Positions 41,501 to 51,947 of a stretch of DNA of 64,000 nt are shown here, piece by piece (position 1 is the stretch's first letter; every line of letters begins with the position of its first letter). The stretch spans positions 310,001 through 374,000 of the forward strand of contig JARUPY010000406.1 in NCBI GenBank assembly GCA_029817715.1, written 5' to 3'. Under the pieces are notes generated by a model, which saw only the letters and a program-made list of their open reading frames with translations, had not been told where the DNA came from and ran no database searches. Position numbers and translations under genes: made by a program. The DNA comes from Melastoma dodecandrum (taxonomy: Eukaryota > Streptophyta > Magnoliopsida > Myrtales > Melastomataceae).

Positions 41501-44500
41501 AATCTCTTCCCCTAAAAGCATGTCATGTTGTTTAGGGTGGAGTGACCAAAACTTTTTTTTTTTAAAATTGATCATTATTTATTTTTTAATCACGTATATC
41601 ATGGTTACGTTAATCTTGTTGTGATTTTAATAATGGAGTTATTATAGAAAAAAGAAAATGGCCGCTACTTTTCTCACCAATAGTTAGTTAACTGCCTCAG
41701 GCATTCCCCCGAAAAATGAAAATAAATAAATAATTATTAATGTAAGGATGAGATAATTTGGGAGTGGATTTTGTGGACGGAAGATGCCACGTAGGCATCT
41801 CGGGTCAAATGTGCACACCCAGTCGTGACGACGAGCGCGTGTGCTGCAAAAAGAAAAAGGGTGAGGATTTGGCCGAAGAAGGAAAAGGCCAAATAAACGA
41901 AAAGGATAAAAAATGATTGGATCACGAACAAAGGCCAAAAAAAAGAAGGTCTACCAACAAGTAGGGGGCATCAAACGACACGTCGCCCCTCACCTTTTTC
42001 AGAAAGTATTATTTATTACCGTACTTGCTATATAGAATCTATCCCGGATTCATGAATTTCGTGTCCGGAAATCAGTCAGTTCCGACCGAATGGACGATGG
42101 ATGGATGACGAAGACATTTTGGATGGTACAGAACGGCTATGATTGATTGGTGGACGCCCCACAAGAGAAAAAGGAAGAAAGGGGGCGAGGGGGGGCGGTG
42201 GGAAATTCCCGATGACGAATGGATGGACTTCTTACGTTTACCCGTCAAATCATCGGATCGGTGAAAAAAATATTTTCATTTGATATTAAATTTAGTTTGC
42301 GACGACTTGTTGCTCAGATTTTATGTGGAGTCGTGTTTCCTCGATGAAAAAGCAACAATAAACATGAAGACTTAAAAAGAAAAAAAAAAGGTCCAACGCG
42401 CTAGAAAAGGAACTATCAAGAGAACAACACTTGAGTTGCATGTTATCAAAGAATAGGAGGGGACCGGAGCGTGAGAAAAGTGACATTGACCGACTGACGC
42501 GCCCCAAACAGATTATTTGGATTGATTTTTCTTTATACGTAGATAATTATATAAAATGTACATGGAAAAAGGAACATCGGGTGAGCATACGTTTGGGTAA
42601 AATCGAAAATTTGTCGAAATATGTATTATAAGATAAGTGTTAGTATATATTTTTGAATATACCAGGTAGGTTCTAGATTTTAAATCTTTTAAAATCGATA
42701 AGTACGATTTCAGGTTCTCACCTCGAAATCAATTGAGAAAATATATTTCAATATATAATTTATATAATATATAATATAATTTCTATTTTTTATTTGTATT
42801 AATAATTTTTATTTTAAAATAGTAAATATATCTTGTTTATATTTAACATTTCTGCACACACGTTGACAAGTGAACAACCCGCCATCCCCTTATCCTCTTC
42901 CCCATAACTTGACTCGCTTGAGGTTTGTTAAGATTGGTTAGAGTAATTGGATTGATTTAATGTGAAAGTGTCGTGTGAGGAAATTGATAATTACACTGAT
43001 TGGTTCTTGGGTGAGCCACATAGTATGTTCTAAATTTTAAAAATAATAAACAGAAAATTACGTTTTCAAGTTCTACATCCAGAACCTATCCACCCCTAGG
43101 CATATCCACTGTAAATCAAAATAATAAGGAATTGGGTCAAATTAACAATTAAACTAGCAACGCCCAATCTTTTACAGTCATGCTCTAATGTACTCTACAT
43201 GTACCACTTAATGTTGTCATATACCATCAACCAAAACGAAGCCCGATAAATGACACCAACGCATCACGGCGTCCCCCAACCAACAAGTATAGAGAAACAA
43301 ATCCAACAAAGTCTAAAGAAGCAACAATCAATGGAAGGCCAAGCAATGATCTCACTCCACATGGACGGCAGCGGTGGGAAGTGAAGTGCGTAAGAGGAGA
43401 GTGATACAAGGATTCCGAAATTACCACTCCAAAAGTTAACACGAGGGGTAGGAGTGCCCTTCCACTTTATATACCACATCGGATGAGCCGTGAGACTTTT
43501 TTCAAGCATCACGGAGTATTCAAGTCTCCAACGAGTAAGGACATGAGAAAAAAAGGTGGTCTACCTACTCGTCATGGGCAACATATGCTACATATAGGTG
43601 ATAGAGCAACCCCAAACCGATGCCAATAAACCGTCGTGAATAACATGTCACACATCAACGGCCACAGAAAGAAAATCTAGGCGGTACATATTTAAAGCGG
43701 CCCAAGGAACGGAAACGAGCGCTCCTAAGCCGATGCAACTGAAAAAACTCCATCTCTCCTTAAAGCCCATACAAACTTGGTCACAAGAACCAACTACTGG
43801 ACGGGGAGGTGCTGTCGTTTTAGGACCGGACCACACGCATGGTCCAATAATTTAGACATTAGCTTCATTCAATTTCAAGCCTCGGACAGTAAGGAACATC
43901 CAATGGCCCTTTTTTTATAATCCAGTCCAGTCCATGTCGATGTCTCCCTCCTTCTCCTCTATTGCCTAACAACTGTGACAAGAACTGAATGCTTTCGTAT
44001 GATTCTGGAGGGAATCACTGTTATTATTACAATCCGAATTCATTTAGTCGTATGCGGATCACATGATTAATAGTAACTCCTTGTGTATGATGTGATTCGT
44101 TTGTCGCGAACATCATGGTTGAGGTTTCGGTAGATCGGGGGAGGCGACGGTGGTGGTTAAACTTTGGACACCAACTTGCTACGTGGATGATATAATGATA
44201 TGTCCTCTACTTCTTCTATCAAATATTCCATAATTGATGCGACAACCCCATTTCTCATCCATATGTCATGTTGCCCCCCATTATAACTTCGGCATTTTCC
44301 TGAAAAGAAGAAAGGAACCCTATTGCTGGTGATACGCTTGGTTGTGACATTTCGTCATCTTTCTCAAGGGGGAGAGGATGATAGCGCCTGTCTGTTTTGC
44401 GTATGGAATGATCGAGAATTATTTGGTTCTTTCTTCTTACAGCGTCTTATGTCAATGGTGGTGCCATCCTCCCCCATATCTTTTTTGTCTGTTTTTCCCA

Positions 44501-45295
44501 TCCTCCGTTCACCGACGCTTGATGCCAATTCCATCACGGGGCTTTCCTTACCAAACCCGTAAAGTATCAAAAAGAAGACAAATTTTCCCTATAGGTGGCA
44601 AATTATTCAGCCGACGACCTAAAAAAAAATCGATGCCCGATAGCCATCGATTTCGTGGCTCGAATTTAGATGCATCAAAATGGCTGCACAAGCACATGCG
44701 CAGTGGCACTGACTCTAAAAAGGTCACGATCATCATCATCATGCACACAATCACGTAATGTCTTTTCTTATGAAAGTCGGGATACATATGTACCCGGGTT
44801 CGTGATCACGAGGCTTAAGTAGCCTGCGGGCAAGACAGTGATGAATTCCGACGGCTCTTGAGTTGTAAGTTGGAGAGACGACGCGACCTTATATACATCA
44901 TACATACGATAGTGGTTTTCTTGGTTGTGGTAAGAGGAGGTTTATTTCGTTAAATAGGCTTTAACATTCCTCTTGTCCCTAAGTAAGTGTTATAAAAATT
45001 GGGTTATTTCATGGGAGAATTCAATAATGTAAAAATTAAATTCAATTTCTTAAACAAATATTTTTTTTTCAATTAACCGTAAACTTTCGTGGTAAGGGTA
45101 TCCCATCCATGAGCTTTGTACCTTTTTACCTATGGTTCCGAAACTATTTTGAGTTTTACGGTCGCGAGTTTCAAAATTACGGATTTACGGCAGTTTCACT
45201 ATTCACTCTCTTTTTCTCTCAATTTTACCCAAAAACTTTCTTTTTTTTCTCAACTTAGTCCTTCAAGACAATTATACGAAAATAAATCTTAAGCG
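41501..45295. other. intergenic, no supported gene
   Basis: Low-complexity AT-rich stretches (42700-42860), scattered small ORFs without resemblance, and one GATGTGG-TATATAAAG word near 43475 (minus strand) that may be a promoter of a lost LTR. Nothing else. Confidence 0.5.
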
Positions 45296-45296
45296 G

Positions 45297-45308
45297 GCTC
45301 TGATACCA
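45297..45308 (-). other. initiator-Met tRNA primer site of the pararetrovirus
   Basis: TGGTATCAGAGC on the minus strand, an exact match to the usual plant iMet primer site used by caulimovirids. It lies at the extreme end of the recognisable viral sequence. Confidence 0.85.
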
Positions 45309-45331
45309 ATAAAGACATACAGGAATCGAAC

Positions 45332-45640
45332 TTAAGATGATTTTCCCAATTGTCTTTGTCGTCGGCGTTCTACCAACCTCGCATACTCGTTTGAGTACCT
45401 CGAACTTGCCGCAAACCCAAGATTGGATTTACCTTCAAGGAAATATTCCTCAAATTCACTCTGCAAGAGAGTCAGCTCTTCTAATTTCTTAGAATAGCTA
45501 TCCACAAGTTTAGTCAGCTGCGTTAGTTGTGCTGAAATACTTGCTAATCGATCTACTACAGTGTTTAGTAGTCCCGTAGCAGAATCCTTGCCCACCCCGT
45601 GATCCAAATGGAGCAACTCTGGGTTAGGACAATCAATCAT
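45332..45640 (-). CDS. small coiled-coil ORF in the pararetrovirus leader
   Basis: An ATG at 45640 begins MIDCPNPELLHLDHG and gives about 102 residues with a leucine-rich helical region (LNTVVDRLASISAQLTQLTKL, then KKLEELTLLQSEFEEYF) and a basic end (LVERRRQRQLG). It lies between the TATA box at 45870 and the tRNA primer site. By size and coiled coil it could be compared with the virion-associated proteins of caulimoviruses, but I see no sequence match. The frame is also open upstream to 45769 without an ATG. Confidence 0.5.
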   Translation of the reverse strand: MIDCPNPELLHLDHGVGKDSATGLLNTVVDRLASISAQLTQLTKLVDSYSKKLEELTLLQSEFEEYFLEGKSNLGFAASSRYSNEYARLVERRRQRQLGKSS

Positions 45641-45860
45641 ACGAATGACTCGTGCACTTGCACTTCTCTCAGATTCTCTTTTCAAGAAAGAAAAGCATGA
45701 ACAACCTAAAGGATGTTTATCATACCTTAACCGATAGGATGGCTCAGAGGGTTCACCAAGCTTCCGCACTATGGTTCTTCAAGAGTGAAGAATTCCTCAA
45801 ATTTGGGGAATTGAGTGGAGAGGCTCTTCTGTGTCACACCAAATGCCCTTACCTCGAGGG

Positions 45861-45870
45861 TCTTATATAG
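45861..45870 (-). promoter_or_regulatory. TATA box of the pararetrovirus transcript
   Basis: CTATATAAGA on the minus strand in the gap between the large 3' ORF and the small leader ORF, where the pregenomic promoter is expected. Confidence 0.6.
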
Positions 45871-46281
45871 ACACTCCTCATCCAAAGGTCTCGGCCCTTA
45901 GGCTTCAATCCTTCCAAGGTTTTGATCTAATGATCTGACCTTTCGTTAGTCTTTAACCAAGTTTGGTTAATTCTAACCACCTTACTCTTGATTCCTTAAG
46001 GTATTTTTCGGATTACCTATTGGTGCTCCCGGAGGACGATCAAAGACTTTCTGACTTAGAGAGATGTGAGAGAAAATTCTCTATTCAGATCGCCTCCCCA
46101 AAATGAGGTAGAGGGCTTGTGAATATATACACAAAGGAGCTGGTGCCTATGCAATGTTTGCCAGCTCAAAAGTAAAAGGAATCTAACTATTGCAAAAGTT
46201 AGTGGGGTCCTAATGACCGACAAAAATGTCCTAGTCTAACTTTATACAGTTATCTTCTCCCGTCTGCATTGGAGCACTGTC

Positions 46282-48510
46282 TTAGGAGACTCCTTCCTTA
46301 TTGTTGGCGTTTGAAGTTTCGCCAACTCCTTTCTCTGAGAGTCCCGGTGGGTCTTGGACCGCTTCAAGAATTTGTTGGGCAGTCTGTTGGGCTCTCTCAT
46401 CATGCTCGATTTGCTGATTTAAGGTCTTGTCGGTGAAATCAGCAATCTTGCTCCAAACCTCGAAGGTGTCGGTTCGGAGGTGCAGCTCAGAGTTCTCTCG
46501 CCTCCAGAAACTATCCAGAAGGTCGAGCATTCTCTGCCATCCTCGGTCTCCTGCTTGTTCGTCTATCAGGCTTAGATTTGACCGAAGAATCGTGACGGTG
46601 ATTATACCATCACAGAGCACGTAATACTCGTCCTTGCGGGCTAAAACATGCTCCAACACGTCCTTAAGGAACTCAACCTTTATGGCTTTTCGGACAGTTT
46701 TGTCCTTGTAATACTTCCGCCATAAACCTCTCTGATCGAGGTCCTGTCGTTGGGGTTCCACCAGACGTCTACTTTCACAAGGATGGATATCCCATACCTG
46801 CAGATTTTGAAGGATCACCTTCCCATACTGCGGATGGTCTTCTTCCTCCCTTAACGTGCTAGTAATCAATGCCGTGGCATACTTTGGTCCGTAGCCTAGG
46901 CATCCGAGTACATATCTCACCAACATAGGTAGTGGTTCCATACATTCTGGTTCTGATCTGTCGATCTCTAGTATGTCCACAAACCCAGCGTATACGTAAG
47001 GCGCTGCTACTCCCACCATATCTGAGTGAATCCTCAGAGACGGCCACTTCCCCGATATCCAGTGTAGATACGGTTGAAGTACAGTGTTCTCCTCAAGCGA
47101 GGATTCACTCATGTCAACTACTACCTTTGGGACTTCATAATCTTTGACTTCCCACGGTATTATCGACATTGTTGTGGAGAATATCTGCTGTCTCTCTTTT
47201 TCCACTCGGGACAGCTCCTCCTCACCTGAAGCCATAATCGACAACTTATACTCCAGATCTTTGATGTACTCTACTGTCTTTCTCGCGAAAAACTCAATCT
47301 GGCGCTTGTCATCATGTTTGATGCCACCCAGGAGTCCTCCACAGACCACAGCCGCATCCCAACTTAAGGATTCGTCCTCAAATGAGTCTTCATCAAAAAA
47401 CCAGGATCCTCCTAGATCCTCTTGGGTTTTCCCAACATGGCTCTTGCCATCGTGACCTTTATCACCGTGAGAGGTCTCACCAGACTCTTTGACCAAGTCT
47501 TTTACAGGAATTGCTTCCTCAAGGTTTTCTTTCTTTTCCAGATTACCTTCCAATGCTGCGTAAGCACTTCCAAAGTCGAAGTATTGCTCACACTCCATTG
47601 CAGCCGCTTCCTCTGGTTCTCCCCTTGGTTCAGGGTCTACCACTTGGATTGGCTCGCCAATCATGGCCTTAAACTTAGCCTCTTCCTCAGCATACTGTGT
47701 TTCCATATCCTCTTTCTGTTCTTCCTTGCCTTGTAACAAAGCCCTGTAGGATTTCACAGCTTGATTAATGGAAATTTTCTGCTCTTTGGCTAAGTGGTTT
47801 CGGCAGTAGTTAAACTGCTCCATGGTTAACGGAGACCACCAAGGTTCTTCAACCTTTCCGTCCTTCTTAGGACCATCCTTTGCAGAATCATCCCCTTTTA
47901 GACCAGAAGACCTAAGCCTCTTGGCTTTCCTCTTCTTCCTGGCTTTCTCTTCTGACTCGGCTTTTGCCTTGTCTTTCAGATCTGCCATTTTCACATCTCT
48001 TCTGGAGCTTTCCTCCTTCGGATCTGTTATCTTCTTTTGAAGATCTATCTTCACATTTCTTTCAGAGTTGGTATTACCCTTCTCCTTCAGATCTGTCTTC
48101 CCCTCCTGGGAAACTCTCGCTTTCTCCTTGGGATTGGTTGTTACCTTTCCCTTAGATCCAGCCATCCCCTTCTGGGATCTTTTCGCCTTTCCCTTAGATC
48201 TGGCCTCAACCTCCTTGGGATTAGCCATCTCCTTTTGGAGATCTGGTTTCGCTTTACTCTCGGAGTCAGCTTTTGCTTTCTCCTTAAGTTCAGCCTTCCC
48301 TTTCTGGGAATCCGCAGTTTTCAGCTTCTTGGGACATTCGTAAGAACGATGTCCTAGTTGCTTGCACTACCAGCAGAGCACTGCCGCTTTTGTTCCTGAA
48401 ACGGAACCAGCATCACTATGCTCACCATCTCCCTTATTAGGACATACCTTTCGGGAGTGTCCCTCCTTCTTGCATCCCTAGCATATCTTTCTCTTTGCAG
48501 CAGGATCCAT
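46282..48510 (-). pseudogene. pararetrovirus large 3' ORF: tandem zinc knuckles, Lys-rich repeats, unknown C-terminal domain
   Basis: An ATG at 48510 starts a frame that overlaps the end of the RT-RNase H ORF by 74 nt. Near the N-terminus are two CX2CX4HX4C knuckles, each interrupted by a TAG (48478-48480 and 48367-48369). Downstream the frame is open for 648 codons to 46282. First come about 100 residues of degenerate 15-residue Lys/Glu/Ser units (SKGKAKRSQKGMAG and similar), then an acidic region, then a globular-looking part with many Trp and Leu (LHWISGKWPSLRIH, VRYVLGCLGYGPKYA, WQRMLDLLDSFWRREN). The position matches ORF VI or ORF2 of other caulimovirids. I recognise no domain in the C-terminal half. 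Confidence 0.7.
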
Positions 48511-50137
48511 CTGCAGAGTTTTTAGAAAGAGAGGTGTTTGCAAGTTCTCTAGAGAGAGAGTCAGCTATTATGTTGTGGTCGGACTTAATGTATTCGACTT
48601 CATATTTATAATAGCTTAATTGTTCCTGCAACCTTAAGAGTCTAGTTTGCCTAGCTTCCTTAAGGTTCAGACTCATAAACCTATTTACATAGGTTGAGTC
48701 AGATCGCACTAAAAATGCTTTCGGTGCCAAAAAGATGTAGAAAGCCTTTATTCCATATTTTAAGGCTAATACTTCCTTTTCATGTATCGGGTACCGTTGT
48801 TCGTACCCCTTGAAGCTTCCCGACCAGTATTTGCATACCGGTTCTGGTTTTCGTCCTCTAATTTTGAGGACTGCTCCCCAATAATTTTCAGAAGCATCAA
48901 CTTCCAAGACTAACTCGTCCTTATCAGAAGGTAGAGCAAGTTGTGACAAATTTTTCACCTTTGCTTTAATCCTTCTAATAGATTGAGTGTCTTCATCTTC
49001 CCATTTCCAAGGATTTGTAGAAGAGGTTTTCTTCGCAATCCTACTTAAATCTCTGGAAAGATCTTTCACAAACTTTCTTGCATAGTTAGCGCATCCACAA
49101 AATCTTTGGACTTGCTTTCTATCTTCAAGTCTGTCAGGAAAATTAATTATTTTCTCAGCAATATGATTTTGCAATTTAATTTTTCCCTGCTCTATCTCCA
49201 TGCCTAGAAAATTAACTGATTCCTTAACCCATTCTATCTTTTTCTCTGATAGAATCATCCCCTCTCGCCGGAAGACATCAGTCACCTCATCAAGGTGTCT
49301 CATGTGTTCATCTTCAGTCTGACTGTAGATTAGCACATCGTCAATATAGACCGCACAAAATTTTCGGATCTGCTTAAATGCATTATCCATTTTGCGCTGA
49401 AACACGCCTGGAGCATTCTTCAGACCGAACGGCATTACCAGCCATTCAAACATTCCTTGCGGAGCATTGAAGGCAGTTAGAGGAACCGATTCTTCCTCCA
49501 TTTTGACTTGACAGTATCCACTTTTCAAGTCAAATTTAGAGAAGAACTTTGGTTGGCTCAGACTTATCCTATCAATTAAATCTCCCGCAGTGGGAATCTT
49601 ATTGCCATCGTCTTTTGTAGCTTTGTTAAGCTGACGATAATCTATAACCATTCGTGCTTTACCTCGCACCTGCTCAGCATGATTAATAACCATAAAGGCA
49701 GGACTAGAATGTAGACTGTAATTGTCCCTAATCAAGCCCTTTCCAAGCAACTCTGGAATTTGTTTGTCAAATTCCTCAACCATCTCGGCCGTATATGTAA
49801 TATTTCTAGCTCTTATAATGGTTCCGGGATCTTTCAACTCTAGTCTAGCCCTGAGGCCATTTCGAGTCCATAACTTTAGTGGATCTTCACTAAAATTATC
49901 GGCCAGTTTTATTAGGAACTTATCCCATTTCGTTCCTGTTAACTTGACAGCCATACACACTTCTTGTTTTGGAAACAAGTCGTCATACCAGCTAGAACTT
50001 CTGGTATTCGTTGGAGAAAACAGGGTTTGTTCCCATGAATCGTTCTCATCCAACCGTATGTCACCACGTTGAGCTCGCACTCTGAAAGCTCTTTCACATG
50101 GGATATCACCACAGTATTCTGTCCGTTTTACCGGATA
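48437..50137 (-). CDS. pararetrovirus reverse transcriptase and RNase H
   Basis: The frame is open from about 50137. RT blocks are ARMVIDYRQLNKAT, FFSKFDLKSGYCQVKM, MPFGLKNAPGVFQRKM and the catalytic YIDDVLIYS. RNase H follows with LVLEVDASENYWGAVL and YPIHEKEVLALKYGI, ending near HNIIADSLSREL. The wording (KSGYCQVKMEEESVPLTAF, VFQRKMDNAF) is that of caulimovirids and not of plant gypsy elements, and no integrase follows. It lies in a different frame from the protease ORF, which stops at 50157, so either a frameshift or a separate ORF divides them. Catalytic residues look complete. Confidence 0.88.
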   Translation of the reverse strand, partial: YPVKRTEYCGDIPCERAFRVRAQRGDIRLDENDSWEQTLFSPTNTRSSSWYDDLFPKQEVCMAVKLTGTKWDKFLIKLADNFSEDPLKLWTRNGLRARLELKDPGTIIRARNITYTAEMVEEFDKQIPELLGKGLIRDNYSLHSSPAFMVINHAEQVRGKARMVIDYRQLNKATKDDGNKIPTAGDLIDRISLSQPKFFSKFDLKSGYCQVKMEEESVPLTAFNAPQGMFEWLVMPFGLKNAPGVFQRKMDNAFKQIRKFCAVYIDDVLIYSQTEDEHMRHLDEVTDVFRREGMILSEKKIEWVKESVNFLGMEIEQGKIKLQNHIAEKIINFPDRLEDRKQVQRFCGCANYARKFVKDLSRDLSRIAKKTSSTNPWKWEDEDTQSIRRIKAKVKNLSQLALPSDKDELVLEVDASENYWGAVLKIRGRKPEPVCKYWSGSFKGYEQRYPIHEKEVLALKYGIKAFYIFLAPKAFLVRSDSTYVNRFMSLNLKEARQTRLLRLQEQLSYYKYEVEYIKSDHNIIADSLSRELANTSLSKNSADGSCCKEKDMLGMQEGGTLPKGMS

Positions 50138-50156
50138 AATTTAACCGAAGTCTAGG

Positions 50157-51050
50157 CTATTGTAGAATACTTATTTTTACCCCACCAATGGAAACATCAT
50201 TTTCATTCTGCACAAAAGGAAGGTTTTCCTTTTTACCCTTCAAAAAGGCGTTACCAATAATGATGTCGGCCTCTAGTAAAGGATGTGCAAGAATCTCTTT
50301 AATGATGAACTTTTGTCCACCAATAAAGACAGGCACGTTACTTGCCTTGTGACCAACAATTGTGGCCACACCATCGACGTTAACCATGTGGATGGGTTTC
50401 TGCAGTGGTTCCCACCACTCATCTGGCAGAGCATTGAGTCTAGCACAAGTTATGCTACACCCAGTGTCTATCAAAGTATCCAGCGAATACTCATAGTATC
50501 CAGGAAATTTGAAAGTTAGAGCCACATATGTGCTCATGTCTTCCTTCCTAACACTAAACCCAATATTCTCAGGTACCTTCTGGGATGGTTCTATCATCCT
50601 CCAGATATCGTCTATCTCAATAGACCTTTGCTTGGCTATCTGCTCGATAACCTCACAAACTTCAGGAATCTTAGATAAAGAGTTTTCCATACTGGTAACT
50701 CTTAACATCCGTATCGACTCCTCTCTCGGCTGATCTACAGGATCTTCATAGACTGGTAATGATACCTGCCTGTACCCTACTATTCTACCCGTATGTTGTG
50801 ACGGGGCTCTCGAATCAACAGATCTTCGAGACATCTCTTCTATTAGTGGAGGTGCGCTTGCAACCTCTGGTCGGGAGACTATTACGTCTTCTCCCACATC
50901 ACTAGCTCTTGAAGAGACTTCAGAGGGCGTTCTATTGAACGGCTCTCTCAGGATTGGTATCCTCATAGGCAGATGCCTGTCAGCCCTTTCGCTAAGCATA
51001 GGCAAATGCCTATCAGCTCTTTCACTGCCTCTTGACAGATCTCCTAACAT
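50157..51050 (-). CDS. pararetrovirus aspartic protease region
   Basis: Same frame as the movement and coat regions upstream, separated by a TGA at 51075. The retropepsin motif is LIDTGCSITCARL (about 50460), with IIGNAFLKG (about 50245) as the second conserved strand. The N-terminal part contains a short duplication (two SERADRHLPM units). It would cleave the viral polyprotein. Confidence 0.75.
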   Translation of the reverse strand: MLGDLSRGSERADRHLPMLSERADRHLPMRIPILREPFNRTPSEVSSRASDVGEDVIVSRPEVASAPPLIEEMSRRSVDSRAPSQHTGRIVGYRQVSLPVYEDPVDQPREESIRMLRVTSMENSLSKIPEVCEVIEQIAKQRSIEIDDIWRMIEPSQKVPENIGFSVRKEDMSTYVALTFKFPGYYEYSLDTLIDTGCSITCARLNALPDEWWEPLQKPIHMVNVDGVATIVGHKASNVPVFIGGQKFIIKEILAHPLLEADIIIGNAFLKGKKENLPFVQNENDVSIGGVKISILQ

Positions 51051-51074
51051 AAGAGTAATTTCATTACCCCTCTG

Positions 51075-51932
51075 TCAGATGTTTGCCGCACTTATGGGCC
51101 TAGAGCTACTACCAGGTTCAGTCATAACCCAACTCCTTGGCCAGGTTAATTCTAATGGATTCACCTCTCGCCTATGGAACTGCTGGTAGTTGTTATGACC
51201 TTCCTCGAACAACTCTGTAAGTCTAGAGATGTTCCTTACACCAGGACTAGTAGTGTTTACCAATCGGTAAATTACCCTAGTATGATACGCCAAATACTTG
51301 GCCTGGGGATTCATACGATCCATATTCATCGACTTGATTCTTAAGGTCAATGAAGTCCCCAAACAGCGATCGTTCAAAGCCATCATAAAGTTTGGATGGA
51401 CTTGGAACCATACAGGACCATGTGCAAGGTTGGCCTGTACGCCTGATATCAGCTGATCTCTAAACTCTCTCCATCGTTTATCGATTACTGCTGCTACCAC
51501 AGGACTATCCGCTGGTAAATGAAACAGCGGGACTAATCCTATCTGGATTAACCCAATGTGTATATAGTTATATACACCTCTTGCGTTACGCATGGTATCT
51601 CTTATGCGTTGTACATTCAAGAGTGGGATATCCAAAGTCTCAAGCTCGGTGCTCGTGACTTGTGCCGTCGCCTCTGTCTGTGAGATATCTATGGTGGATC
51701 TAAACCTAAATCTCGATACTTCATAAGTTTCTCTTGCATTGGCATTTGGCAACCTCCATTCCAGGATTGACTGGGATGGATCTTCGTACTGGTGGGTTTC
51801 CTCCAATACCTGATTCGTTGTTTCCAGAGGAACCAACTCATCCCCATCTCCTTCTCTTTCTGCTCGCATCATGAACAGATGTTCGGTCCAGAGAACTGAA
51901 TCTTCATCTGAGTCTGTATCATAATCAGACAC
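51075..51932 (-). CDS. pararetrovirus movement protein (30K superfamily)
   Basis: An acidic start (SDYDTDSDED) is followed by the 30K-type core: ARGVYNYIHIGLIQIGLVPLF, DKRWREFRDQLISG, HGPVWFQVHP and SLTLRIKSMN. These proteins enlarge plasmodesmata for cell-to-cell spread. The frame is continuous with the coat frame upstream except for a TAA at 51948, and ends with a TGA at 51075 before the protease. No ATG is seen at the open-frame start, consistent with a polyprotein. Confidence 0.78.
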   Translation of the reverse strand: MSDYDTDSDEDSVLWTEHLFMMRAEREGDGDELVPLETTNQVLEETHQYEDPSQSILEWRLPNANARETYEVSRFRFRSTIDISQTEATAQVTSTELETLDIPLLNVQRIRDTMRNARGVYNYIHIGLIQIGLVPLFHLPADSPVVAAVIDKRWREFRDQLISGVQANLAHGPVWFQVHPNFMMALNDRCLGTSLTLRIKSMNMDRMNPQAKYLAYHTRVIYRLVNTTSPGVRNISRLTELFEEGHNNYQQFHRREVNPLELTWPRSWVMTEPGSSSRPISAANI

Positions 51933-51947
51933 AATCTCATAAATCGA

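Noticed and set aside
43440..43500. CCACATCGG next to TATATA, like a plant snRNA-gene upstream element
   Set aside because: Element and TATA are in the wrong order on either strand, and no snRNA-like sequence follows.
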